DNA from: Sarcocystis neurona
Taxonomy: Eukaryota; Apicomplexa; Conoidasida; Eucoccidiorida; Sarcocystidae
Length of the DNA stretch: 64,000 nt
Reading direction: 5' to 3'
Assembly: GCA_000727475.1 (NCBI GenBank)
Contig: KL647305.1
Span: forward strand, 1,597,557-1,661,556
Positions 21,101 to 33,800 of the stretch are shown one piece after another. A program made the translations under genes and the position numbers. Every line of letters begins with the position of its first letter. Position 1 is the stretch's first letter. Under the pieces are notes generated by a model. That model ran no database searches. It was given only the letters and a program-made list of their open reading frames with translations, and was not told the origin of the DNA.

Positions 21101-23501
21101 CAGCCTGCTACTGTTATTGATGATGAGATTTCGCCAACTGTTAGCGTAATTGAGCACGTTAATCACACAGAGCGTTCACTCGACTAATACATGAAGCTTG
21201 ACCCGGTTGTAATCTCCGCAGCAACCCAACGATACTTTAAACGAACCTTCTTACCAGTCCTACCGGCAAAGACTGCGCAAGAAAATCTTGCAGGTATTTA
21301 CCGTGTCCCTCCTGCTTACAGCCTCTCTGTAAGTGCAGCGCTGTGAGCAGGAGGTGCTTTTTCAAAGACCCGTTTGTCCGCGAAAACCTCTCTACGTACG
21401 TAGACAAACACTTGGAGGTTATACGAATATAAATATATTCGTCAAGCGTACTACACGCATTGACAAACGTCTAAGCCTATCCCACGACTACCAGGTGTGA
21501 GTTTACCGTCTTCCATCATGTACCAACTTCTCTTATCCTTTTGAATTTCTTCCTTCTCTAACCTCTTCATGCTCAGCCTATTCGTCCTGTTATCGCCGTG
21601 GTTTGCGCCATTTCGCTTCTGCTCATTCACAGTCACCGCTCCTCATTCCTCTCTCTCAGTGCTGAATATGTAGCCACCGGATAATTCGTTCACACAGTGT
21701 GAGGAGGCGGCTATTTGAACCAAGGCCGCACACGTGCAGCCAGACAACTTTATGGGGCACGACGGCGTCGTTGTTCACAAGTTAGTCCTCTCAGCGGCGG
21801 ATAAAGATGGAATGTAACAGCGACTTCCTCAGCTAATCCGCCACGCACTACAGTTGTCCTGCCCACTCTTGCCTGAGCGTTACGCCCGTTGGCCTCTCTA
21901 TACACGCCAGGAGCTTCGCGCAGGGTGTGCTGTGTACGGCTGGTTCTGTCTGCACACAACTACCGCTACATGACGGCGATGCTGTATACATGCCTAGGCC
22001 TATACTGTTGTGGTATGGACCCGTATCCTAAAGATGCACAGACACACAATGTCTGTATGTATGCCTATATGTACAAGTCCTACGTGTATGCGGACACTTC
22101 TGTGATGCCAACTAGGGTAGGAGATGAGCGGGAAGGAAGGTGTGAAGCCTATAGAAATCTATGCAGCTCACAAGGAGTCTTACATGTAACCGCGTAGGTA
22201 CATGTGATGCGTCTTTTGAGTGCCTCGGGAAGTATGTACCAGGACAAAGCGAACAAATGTAGGGGTGTGAATAGAGCTTACGCGGTTCACTGTCCACACT
22301 CCTAACAATTTTTGCCTATATCTTGAGGACGCAATCACACATATATGGCGTAACCTCAACGGTCGTACGTACGACGCGCAGACGGAGACTTAAGAATTCC
22401 AATCCTTGTCTTTAGGAGAGCGCAGACAGGGAGCGCGGCAGCCAGTTTCTGCACCTAATGTTGACTCCGAGGTCAAATGCATACCGTTGTATCAGTAGTG
22501 TGCATCCGTATCACAAAGACCGCACTTGCGCATCTGGGTGCGTATCACGATGAGATCTCTATACGCTCGATAGCGCCCGTACGTAGAGGCACCACGGTAG
22601 AGTCTGACAGACTAGCGCACTTGTTTTGTTATTTATAAAGTCAATAGCTTTCATCGCCTTTGCACAGAGCAGTCTCTGCCCTGACACGTTATAGGTAAGG
22701 CGCTCTGCACCAGTCGGCAGTTAAAACTCTGGGCGGCGAACGTTTAAAATTCCCGTTTAGCCATATCCTGAGAATGTGTAAGGGCGCAGACGGACGCACA
22801 GTACCCATAGGTACTCACAAATGCATCAGTCAAGAACATTCGAACTGGGTGCATGCATTTCTGTTCTGAAGTGGCGGCACATTGCTAGAAAAGGTAAAGC
22901 ATGCACTAGCAATCGCGTCTCTGCAAGTATATACCAGTGGTTCCTTGCGACTTACGACTACGTGAAAATGTGACACATGAAGCTTACGTGGACGCCACTC
23001 AGAACCCGATAGAGACACACAAGTGTGCAAGACATACTGCGGGATGTTGACACAGTGGCCTTTAACATATCTGTACCATGTCTAGGCACATTATTTATAC
23101 GGGTTTCGTGCTGCGCAATCGATATTCGGGAAGAGGAAGAAGTAAATTAGTTCGGATTTATGAGGAACAAGTTAGTAAGTCCTCAAGAAGGACTTGTTTG
23201 TGCTGGCGTATCTCCCAGTCCCCTGAAGACGCGGCGTGAACACGTTCACTAACCTGCTTTGCTTTGTCTACCAGACAAGATCCTCTCCTGCACCATGCAT
23301 GTGTGGGCGACCCGTGACACATTGATGCAGCAGTATTTGAATTCCTGCAATCAGCGTGGGTAGATGTGTGCATACAAAATGTTGTCATCTGCGGATGCGT
23401 CCTTTCCCTTACACGTTGAACACACGTACTCCTACGGCAAACTAGTCTTGCAGTTCCGCTGACATGCGTCACGCGGGAATGAAACGCAAGAAGGCGACTA
23501 T

Positions 23502-23877
23502 ATGAGAAGGAAACTCATTTTAAGCAAGCGCATCACGACCAAAGCCGGAATGTGTTGCGTGGGGTTAGCGATGTTGTGGCCTCTTCATGTATGCTCGGTG
23601 GAAGGCGCTAATCTGCCGTCGAAGTGTCCAGAGCCGATACCTCAAACGACTCATCACAGTGGCCTCCCTGCCTCGTTTCCCACTCAAAATCAAGGTTCGT
23701 GAAGCTGAATGGACCCGTGCGCGGGCACGGCGCAGACCGATGAAACTCCTCTGTCCGCCATCTTTGGATGGTGTTACACGTGCTCCGGCAGCGGGTGAGA
23801 GCGACTACTGTCCCAGGGGAAGCATTCAAGCACAACCTCTACTAGAAAAAAGATACGTAGATGTTCCTTTTGTATCT
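23502..23877 (+). CDS. Possible secreted protein, first two exons (tentative)
   Basis: An ATG at 23502 opens a frame with a basic N terminus, then a hydrophobic stretch (MCCVGLAMLWPLHVCSVEGA) that looks like a signal peptide or signal anchor, then a Cys/Pro-containing segment. A workable model is exon 23502-23694 (GT at 23695) joined in phase 1 to 23792-23877 (AG at 23790-23791), which encodes a piece with GESDYCPRGSIQAQPLLEKR and ends at a good GTAAGC donor in phase 0. Downstream exons are unresolved. The product is not recognised. It could instead be a chance reading of non-coding DNA. Confidence 0.3.
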
Positions 23878-24229
23878 GTAAGCTTACTGTAGTACTACAT
23901 TCGTAAGCGACAAGGAGACATCAGGTGTAGTGCTCTCGTATCGCCAGGAGTTAAAAACTTACGGCAGCAAGAATCTTTTGAGTGTGTCACCCGATGTGAA
24001 ACGTGTAACACAGATATGCACACGTTATTTTTCATACGGAAATAAAGACTAAAGTACTCTCGGGAAGCCATATCAGTGCTTGAGTCTACAGTTAGGTTCA
24101 TGCCCATGGGGACGATACGATAATCACTATTGGATTCCTGATATACTGAATACGTATATTAAGAGTGTAGCCCGGGCGCCGCGGCCCACACCCCTGTCTG
24201 CTATTGCCCGGGTTCCTGACACTACTGTC

Positions 24230-27226
24230 TATTAACAGTGTTTCAAAATATTGCGAGATTCTTAACACGTGTCCACTTTTCCGCTGCGATCTTGATAGAG
24301 ACTATGTTCTACAGGCGTGCTGCTGTGCTTCACCACTACCAAACCCCGTGTCTGCGAAGGTAGCAATTTCTACCGAGCAAGCGCATTGCGACGCGGCAGA
24401 GTGGGCAACCACTGTTGAATTTTCTGCTTTCTGTCTCCTGCCGAGCTCTTGAAGAGAACACCAAGGGGCGTCAACACTTGGGCGGGAGAAACGAGCGTCT
24501 CTAGGTTTTCCTCTGCTCTTGTCCAAATTACCCTTGTTTCCTTTCAGTTGGCTTCGTGAATTCCCCCTCTCCTCGGCCGTCAGAGAGCGCGTATTCACAA
24601 AGGACGTGCCCACAGGCTATCGCGTAGTGTTGTTCGTCTGCCCTGCAAGACGATGTGTATTTTCGCTCTGTACTTTACGTGGGTCACGCACGTCTTTCTG
24701 GTACTGTTCCTTGAAGGAAATAGAAATCCCTGTCTGCGCCATTTATCCAGGCAGAGAGTATCTCATGTACCAAATTATGGCGAATCTGGGGAACATTTCA
24801 AACAAGTAGAAATTCGTGGTACCGCCTTTCTCTTCAACCTCCGTATGTCCAGCAGTTGCTTACGCTTTTCCTTTGTCGCCCATTTTCAACGCAGCTCGTG
24901 GTTCACTTTTTTGCTTGATGCCATTATAACCGACTGGTACATAGTACTGATGCAGGGTCCGACACTTTTGCGTGTGAGGTGTGTGTGAAGACCAAGGTCG
25001 GCGCACATCCATCTCGTCGCTAATTCCCCCGTCGCGGAGGACTAAGAACACGACCACGTGTTCCACACATGATTAAGCAGATATCTCATGGTCGGACATA
25101 CCGCAGTTGTCTATTTTTTAAGGTACAGTTTCCGGAGGAAAAGCTAGCAGAAGGTCCCTTGTGTGTGCATCTCAACCTTCGGTGACATTTCGCGTCTGCA
25201 GCTTTATCGTTACACGTTGAGCTCTAGCGAAATTGTGAGGGGTCCTCTTGTCCACTTCATTATCTTCGCTGTCCCTGCGTGGGACTACCTTGCATAGCTG
25301 GTGCACCCACGCTTGCATATGGCTCCACTACGTGAAAAATATCAGTCCTGCGTAAAACTCAAAGCGTAACGCAATTTCTGCTAAAAGCATTACTACTCGC
25401 TAAGCACAGTTACTACGTCATCTACAAGCAGTACGGATCTTATTATAACTGCTATTACTGTTCCAGCTACTGCTGCGGCTGCTACAGCAGCCCAAAAAAC
25501 GAACGCACGCTTTATTTCAGGTACCTCTGGTGGGAAGCCTCTCAACGCAGTACCCAGTTTTCTTAATGTTTTTGCGCCCTTTAATCTAATTTTCATTATC
25601 ATGCGCTCGCCGCGCACACGCTCGCACGTTTCGTTTCCTCTGTGTTCTTACGTGGACCACGTACAAACCCTGCGATACGAGTGCCGCTTTTGCGTCTTGC
25701 AGTAAGCAGAGGTATTTCCCGCCCACGTGTAATCAAATACTGATGTCTTCTTGAAGTACGGGCACCGCCGTATTTTTGTCACTTGAAGAAAAGAACCATC
25801 TCCGTTCTTCCGCGGAGCAAAAGGGAACCGTTGAGACACGCACGTGTAGCAGTCGGTGTAAAAAACGAGGCAGCTGGTGTTAACCCTGGTCTTCAGGGTT
25901 TATTTGCAAAGCTTTCCATAACTGAGACCTGCCGCCTGCTGCAGTGGGAGCAAGAATATAATGGTGAGCGACTTGTGCACCGTTAGATTTCAACGTGAGC
26001 TGAACGTTGGTGTCCTGCGCTTCGACAGCACTGTGTGGCGTAGCATTTTTGCCACACTGTCAGAAATATTCTCAACTCGCACGTCCCACGATGTGTTTGT
26101 GGTGCGCTTTCTACACAGCCTTCCGTTTAACATTGCTTGAATGAATTCTTATTTTCTTTCTTCCCCGTGTCCTACCTTCTTCCTGCATACATTTTTCTCT
26201 GCATTCTGTTGCATGGAGTCCTATATCCCCTCCCAACAATTACTGCTACTGGTTGCACCGACGCCGCACGCGATCGAGAAAGGCTTTGCCTCGACGGTAG
26301 ATGCGGTATATATGTACCTACGCGTGCGTTCAGGGCGTGCTCCCCCGTTTTGCTCTGGGTCACTCGTAGTTACTCGATGGCTTCAGCTGCGCACAAGCTC
26401 GTGCAGACATAACTTCGTAGACGGTCGGATCTTTTCCACAACAGAGATGTTAACTTGAATTTTTAAACAAAATTTTGTGTCAGGCTGCGTGTCGCTTTGA
26501 CGCGTACTTGCCAAGCGTACAGTACATCGTTCCTCCTCAGTGCAGATGACGCAACCAGTGCACGCAGGCAGTTGTAAATTGTAGGCATACTTCCCATTCT
26601 CTTCAAGCCCAATGTAGCGAATCTGCCCTGCGTTTCGCTTCGACCTCACACATGTTTGCTTTGGCGTTATCTGCGGATGTGTAGCGTGTGTCTTCCCTCC
26701 TTTGGGCGCGTTCTGCCGTGCTGCAGCTACGGTAGTTGCGGGCAGCCCGTATCGCCACAGAATTCTTCAGTACTTGTCTTTAAATGCGTTTGTGGGGTTG
26801 TCTTCACGAAATAACGAATATTCAGATTCTGGGGAACTACCTTTGCTTAGCCTTTCCTGTTCAAGTTATACCGGTATTACGCATTCAGGTGTTTGCACCG
26901 CACACAGCTGCCGGTGATTTGGACGTCATGTACACGCAGGTACATCACCTTCCGCCCCTGCTGCTGCAGTGCCCGTATGGATCTCGTTTCGCACGCTCCC
27001 CGGCGAATTCCCTGCCCGTATCAGCGGATTCCGGCATCCGAATGTCTTTCGCATGAAAAGTTTTCTACGACCAGAAATGCACGACAATCAACAACGTATT
27101 TTTTTAGAAACCGAAGTGGTCCCCTCCACTACTTTCGCTCTCATCCCGCCAACGTCTGCCCGCGAAGGATGTTCTCGACAATGCTCTAGCTACTTTCGGG
27201 GCTTCCGGAACGGCCATGCAGTATAG
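24230..27226 (+). other. Coding-like segments, exon structure unresolved
   Basis: Several plus-strand pieces look protein-like. One at 24236-24359 is Cys-rich (KYCEILNTCPLFRCDLDRDY). One at 24533-24806 reads through FVCPARRCVFSLC and EIPVCAIYPGREYLMYQIMA. One at 24798-24988 includes GTAFLFNLRMSSSCLRFSFV. One near 26487-26575 has LRVALTRTCQAYSTSFLLSA. A last one at about 26975-27226 has MHDNQQRIFLETEVVPSTTF and then ALIPPTSAREGC before a stop. If they belong to one gene it would be a Cys-containing beta-rich protein ending at 27226, possibly starting at 23502. I could not join them with consistent phases. Minus-strand frames across the same DNA (26649-26383, 27487-27287) are also open and plausible, so strand assignment is uncertain. 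Confidence 0.25.
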
Positions 27227-27823
27227 CTGAACTCCGACTTCTATTTCGGTGGAGACACCTAGAGGGAGAAACTGAAAGGAGGGGTCTCACACTGTTAGAC
27301 CGTTAGCTGCTCTCGCGGATTCACACGAGTACACCGCCCGCCAAGCGGGCTTCCCTGGTGTGTATGCACGACCCTCGATTTCGTTCTGGGTTTCGAAGTC
27401 CCCATTTGCTATCAACAGGGACGGAAAAGCGCTGCACCGTGGCAAATCGATCTCAGTGTCTGTCTGCTTCCGACTGTAAGGGATCATGTCTAAATCGTTA
27501 CTCGTGCCTAACTTTCTGTGCCGCCTTCGATTGCATCTTAGGGCATCTGTTGGGCTTCAGTGTGGATCCCTCAAAAGCAAGCCCCATATGTGTAAGTTTT
27601 GCCCCTGCACACAGTGGCGTTGACTCTCGCCAGCGCTCTTCTTTTGAAGTCGCATTTACCGCGCTCCGGTTAGCACTTCTGCGGCGGAATAATAGATGAA
27701 GTTGTTCCGGTTGCCGGCGCTCGGAGCAGGTATGACCACGAGAGTGGTCTGTTGAGGTCTTCTGCGTCTCAGCCCTCTCGGCCCGGCAGATCTACCCAGT
27801 CTGCAGCTGTGGGCAGTGCGGAG

Positions 27824-30800
27824 ATGGAGGGTGTAACTTCCACGGCTGAAGAGCAAGAAAGTCGCCGGTGTCAGGGCGGCCGACTGCCGCAGGTTAGCCC
27901 TCCAGAGAACTCTGGTGACATTTCACAGACCTGCGTAAGCGGCGAAGCCACAACGGAGCCGACAATGACGGTCCTACGTCCGGAGTTACTTCTTCCTGCC
28001 GCTTCTGGTTCACATCCGGTAGCGGCCACGGATCACGCGCATGAGGCTTGTGAACAGAAAAGTCCAGCCATGCGGGTTGTCACCGTATCAGGTGCGCGCT
28101 CATCTCTGTTGCCGTCTCTGCATCGTCCTCCTTCATCGTGCTCCTCGTTCTCTTCTTCGGTTGCATTGCCGGAGCATGTGCCGGTAGGTCGCCCCCCTTT
28201 CGAAGTGGGAAGAGGCACTCGAAATGCGCGCGACTGCAGTCGCGTTTACGCTTCTGAAGTCGAAAACTGTGCGCGCCGGGGAACTGCTTTCCGGGAAGAG
28301 CAGGAAACATTCCGCGAAAAAGGGGTTCTCTTGCAAGACTCGTATCATCCTGCCGGACTCGCTGCCATAGTGACATGCTTTTCAGGAAGTGAATCAACGG
28401 CAGAGAGAAGAAGGGGCGGACCAAACGGGTACACTGGAGAACAGATATCTGCATGGAACAAGGGACACGGGCTACCTGTGGGGAAGCCGTACGTTCAAAA
28501 CGGTGAACGCGCTCGCGCAGAACTGCAGAAAGTCTATGAGCATCAAGGGCGGCCGGAAGGGGCGTTTGACGAATCACTCACACATACTGCAGGAGACGCT
28601 GTCTTGGCGGGGAGGAAGGCGACTAAGGAGGATGAGACCATTTACGCGAGTGGAAACTTCCAGACAAGGGCGGAAACGGCTGCAGGTGCAAATAACCTGG
28701 AGACAGCGGAAGCGCACTCCGAAAGCAATAATGTGCGCAGGAACAGCACTGAGATCCGGGTAATGGCAGGAACACATAGATTCAAACAGCTTTCTTGCGG
28801 ACCAAGGGGACGAGGGATACTGGCAGATGCCCCAGACAGTACTAAAGCATTTATCTGCGACGTACGCACACCGCAAATTTGTGGTGCATCCTACACGTCT
28901 TCTGTCCCGGCTGTCTGTAGAACTGCTTCAGACCAGATTGCCGGTTCATCTGGCGGCCACTCTGAGAGGAAGAACTATCCATATTCGGAAGTCGTCAAGT
29001 TTCCAGAGGATTATGGCGAATATCTACAAGGTGTCGCCCGATTCGGTGTAAGCGGGGAGCGGTTGACGAGCATAGAAGCCGACGGAAGCACAGCAGAGGA
29101 CGTTGAAGCTGCCAAACGTCTAGCTGACTCTGCTAAGAACCAAGAAGAACGTCGTCTCATCATCCTGTCCGAGCCGGGTGCACCTGCGGCACATACTGCA
29201 GAATCCGAGAAAATGATAAATCTTCGTTGTAGGTTTGAAGGAGTCGCAAGCTCTACTGAAGTGTCGCGTAGGTCTTCGAAAACGCTTGGTGAATTTGCCC
29301 AAAGCAAGCTTTTTCCAGAGGAAAGTGGAGTTCCAATGCCGACCGACATCTCTAGATCTGCGTTTTCGCCTGTGACGGAGGGCGTCGAGGGCGTGAACTG
29401 TCACCACCATGACGCGAACAACGAGAGAAGTTTCAGCGTTCAGCCGCCGCTCGGTGCAGTGTCACTGCAGCAACACCTGAGCGCTTCAGACGGTCGGCTG
29501 TGCTTGTCAGCCCAAGAACAGAGGAAACATTCGCTGGAGGAGTTTTCGCGCTCGGAGCGTTCAACAGCAGCAGGCTCTTATTGCGACTTCTCCTCGGAAC
29601 CCTTGTATTCTGGTTTTCCCGCTGCAGGGTCGGACACTACTGACGGGTTTTCAGCAAAACTGAGAGAGTTCTCTGGGAGAGGGGTCGAGCGGGCGGTAAC
29701 GGCGAGTCCACGTCTGCTTCCCTTTGAGGAAGGAAAACTGCTGGAGAGAACAGAAACCGCCCAAAGGATCCACAGTCAGAACAGTAACACTATTTCCGGC
29801 ACGCCGTGCCTTACGCTGCAGGAAGCGGCGGAGCAAAACTCCAATGTTGGTGATGAGAGGACAGAGACGGCTCTGCTTCCGTGTCACCGGTCTGAGCAGG
29901 AGTTCTCCGCTTCCTCATCGTCAACAGGCTACAGCGTGGAAATCGCCATGGAGCACCCTGGAGCTGTGCAGGCAGTGAGGGGGCACGGAGGAGAAGTATC
30001 ATCTGCAGTCGAGGCTCGCGCGCAGCAGCAGCGACGACAACAACAAGAACTGCAACGCCGAGAAATGCAGCAACTTCAGCGACAACAAGCAGCCGGGCAG
30101 CACTTCCTGGAGCCGCAGTATCAACAACAACAGCTCGAGCAGCAGGAATTGCGGCGACAGCTCGAGCAGCAGCATCTGCGCCAGCAACACCTGGAGCAGC
30201 AGCATCTGCGGCAGCAACAACACGAGCAACAGCAGCGCCAGCAAAGGCGTCAGCAGACGCAGCAGAAACTCGGGCAGGAGAACCCGCCGCTGAAGCACGG
30301 GCACCAGCACCACCAGCAGCATCTCGGGCACTTGCATCAGCAGCAGCAGCAGCAAGAACTCGAACGACAACAGCAGCGTACGTTTAGTGCCGGCCGGTGG
30401 CTTGGGCAGCACCAAGGATTGTGTACTGCCGCAGCGTCTCCTACAGCAGCTTCGTCTCATATCACTGCAGAGAGCTACAAATCGATGCCTCTCACGATAA
30501 CTCACCCGTCTGTGGTGGAAACGCACCAAAAATCCTTTCCGAGTGGAACCGCACGTGCTGCCGTTGCAGCAGGGGACGAAGCAGGTGCTAGGAATGCAGG
30601 TGAGTCTTTACACGTTGGTGTTGGCCTATCGGAAGGGTCTGTACGTGTGGGAAAAGGATCGGGAGGGAGCAGTGCGACTCCGACTGAGTACGGTGGAGCT
30701 GCAGCCGGATTCTACAACAGAAGCGACGCAGAAAAATATGCCGTTAGTGCTCGGAACGGCGCTACTACCGCGATCGACAGTGCCGCCAGTGAAAATGCCG

Positions 30801-33800
30801 CTCGAAAGAAAGCTCACGATGCTGCTACAGGTACTAGACACAGGCAGAACAGAAGCGCGCAGGAGGCGGAGGAAGCGCAGGATCGCCCTGACCGAGCAAC
30901 TGCTGCTGCGGTTAGTGGTGGAACGTCTGCGAGCAACGCTGCAGCACAAGAGCACGTGCACCGGACAAGGAGCGGCAACAGCAGCTGCCAGTTGAACCAG
31001 GATGAAGGACCACCCAATCTATCTTCGCAGGGCGCAAGTATGGAAAGATATTGCGAGGATATCTGGTACCACCGCGGCACTGAGTGCTACGTCGTGTCAG
31101 CAGCCCCGGTCGGAGAAAGGAAAATATTCTGTAAGATTTGCAGTAATTTATTCGAACAGTGGTTCACACGCTGACTAATGAGAGTGAGAGAGACACACGA
31201 GCAGCGCGGCAGAGGCAAGTCGTTCTTTTCTTCGGAACATACGTGAGTGGGCGATCCGTCTCTACCTGTGTACCTTTCACGCAGAAGACAAGCGTTTTCA
31301 ACTGTTTCGGGAAAGGCGTCAAATCTTGTATGTCATGGAGATGTACTGACAAGTTCCATGCATGTTCGTCTGGTGTGTCCATGAGAAGAAGAGTTTTTCG
31401 TTTCTCAGGATTTGCTCCTCCTGGTTTTTTGACGTGGACCTTGACGGAGAGCATTTATTGTCATCAAGCTCTCGAGTTGTGTTCACGCCCGCAGCAGAGG
31501 TCTCTCTTGTCGGTCTTTGGGCGCCAGAACACTGTCGCTTTCTTCAGCTGGGCAGGGTCTGTTGCGACTGGTCGTAAGAAGGTTAAGAAACCAACCAATC
31601 GCTCTTTTTTGGCGGTGATTATGCATATGTGCGCACGTGCACAAATTTGTGTGTATATATATGTATATCTCTGCATGGTGTGTGTGTGTGTGTGCGTGTG
31701 TGTGAGAGAGAGAGACTGTTATTCAAGGCGCGGCCTTCCTCAGCTTCCACCTGTGTGTTGCAAGTAAACACTCTGGCTGTAGAAAGTCGCTGCACAATTA
31801 CCGCACATGCTTATTAGGTGCATCCTTTTTATGAAGGAAAGCAGGTATTTGACAGAATGTGCAGTGCCAGTTGTTGTGAGTGTGTGTGCCTTGCGTCTGC
31901 GTACATCTTTGTGTTTCCTGATCGCTGGGCGATGCCGAGTTCTCCTGGTCTGATTTTTTGCTCGTGCTTTGCTGACTGTCGTTCTCTATGCATCCTTTCT
32001 CGTCCCCTTTGCTTCCGCGGGTTTCGTCTCTTTTCGAGGAGTTTGACCGCTGTGCTCCCCCCCTCTGTGACTCCCTCGGAAAGACCAGTGAAATCCGGTC
32101 CGGTTCGCGTGAGACTTATTACGAAGTCGTCAGATATGATAATCAGTACTTGCAGATCTCGATCTATTTTTGTAGACATGTCTGTCTATAGACATACATA
32201 TATGTATATGTGCGTACGTGTATGTACACCTGCACTCTGTACGTATAGAGGTTTTTCCTTCCATATAGAGATTCAGCCGCGTGTTTGTTTCAAGTGTGGA
32301 TAACAACAGTGCGTAGAAGATTTCGTTGTGCATCCGCTCGTTCCGTACGTGCACCTATGAAGATATGCCGCTATTGCTACCCTGTTGGAAATCATTGCCG
32401 GATTTCGCGGCCTCCCTCACACGCGCACGCTCACGTCTGCGGCCTTCTACTCGGCGTGTGCCTTCCTTTGTATCCGTTCCCCGCAAATTCTTGTGTGCGC
32501 TTCTCATGTCTGATTGGCTTCACAGTGTGTGGGTTTTCTTCTGCTTCCTTTGCATGCAGGCGCTTTGTCGTCGTTAGCTGGATGCTCCCTTGTCTTTTTT
32601 GTGTCTTGTTTAGCCGTTTCTCCGTTTCCGTTTCTTCCCACCTGGTATTTTTACTCTGCCAACAAGTTGCTTGTAACCCTGTCTTTTCCTTCTGGTGTTG
32701 CACTGATGAGTCAGCAGCGTCAGTTTTCCCTGTTTGAAAACATTCTTGGAAGGCGAGTATGTTCAGAATCTTTTTTCTTCTGTCGTGAACAAACACGAGG
32801 ACGTTGCAGTCTCACTTCTCCTCATCAGATACGATTGTCCTTTTTAATGTTCTCATTTGCTTCTACTTCTAAACAGTGCACCTATTTCTAAATATTCCGA
32901 TTTTTTTCTGGAGTGCGCTTTTCGTTCTTTTACGCAGTGTTTTCTGCAAGGCGGTATGGAGACGAACTCGCGCAGGGCCTGGCATACGCTTGTCAAAAGA
33001 ACAGACTGACCCTAGAGCAGCTTGCGTTGGGCATTCCGCTGAGAGTGAAGGATGCAGCAGCAGCAGCAGCGGTTTTGGATAGTATTAGTGAGGGAGCGAA
33101 AACAGCTTTTCCAGTAGGAGCTGGTGCTACTGCGTGTGCAGCAGAACCACAGGCAGCAGGAGGGGGACCACCAGGAGCAGGACCAGAAGCGGAAGAAGCA
33201 GCGGGACGAGAAGCGTTTGACAACCGGTGGACCCATGAGATCGGGCCCACTGTGGAGACTGACAATCTCCTTCCTCGCTACTCGCAGCATGCAGTCCTGC
33301 TGCAGCGGCAGCAGCATCATCGCCAGCATGAGGACTCGCAACAACACCAAGAACTGCGACAGCACCAGGAATTGCGACAGCAGCACAGGCAGCAGCATCA
33401 GCACGAACACCGACAACAGCAACAGGAACAGAACCAACAGCAGCAGGAGCAGCGACAGCAGCACACAGAACAGCCACAGGGACACGAGCAGCAATTACAG
33501 CAGATGATGCAACAGCGGCAGATGTTACAGCAGCAGGCGTTGCAACAGCAGCAGGAGCGGCAACAGGAGGAAGAGCTGCGACAGCGTGCAGCGCAGGAGG
33601 AGCTGGCAGCCCAGCAGCAAGAAGCGGGGATGCTGCGCCGACAGCAGTTACTCTTGCAGCAGCGAGATCATTTTACGCAGGTGGAGCAACTCTTGCAGCA
33701 GCAGGAGGAGGAATTTCTGCAGCAGCAGGGGCATCAGAAGCACGAGCCAGTCACACAAGAGCGGCAGCAGCGGGACACGCAGGTGTCTGCAGCGCAGCAA

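Larger units (their letters stand above)
16616..23501. other. Long stretch without a supportable gene
   Basis: Short open frames occur on both strands and none has a recognisable domain. Contents seen: TG and TA microsatellites (about 17003-17021, 17923-17972, 18917-18938, 20858-20880), a TG-rich hairpin at 18135-18168, a Ser/Lys/Arg-rich plus-strand frame at 17384-17623, and an ATG-initiated 100-codon plus frame at 19641-19943. Around 20720-21160 both strands are coding-like: on plus, a piece with SVNVSSEAGFCEQISEGKLQ after an AG at 21014; on minus, a piece with SLDTFTLLLSKDGSFYSSKV. Real exons may exist but cannot be separated from chance frames by eye. Confidence 0.4.

Noticed and set aside
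23502..24810. HAP2/GCS1 gamete fusogen
   Set aside because: A signal peptide and many cysteines suggested it, but the diagnostic PTCGW...SQGFCC region was not found.
26975..27226. Calpain C2-like domain
   Set aside because: VPSTTFALIPPTSAREG recalls calpain domain III endings, but no catalytic Cys/His/Asn blocks were seen nearby and exons could not be joined.
27752..27823. TTG start for the ApiAP2 frame
   Set aside because: Nuclear apicomplexan genes start at ATG; the first in-frame ATG is 27824. An upstream exon remains possible.
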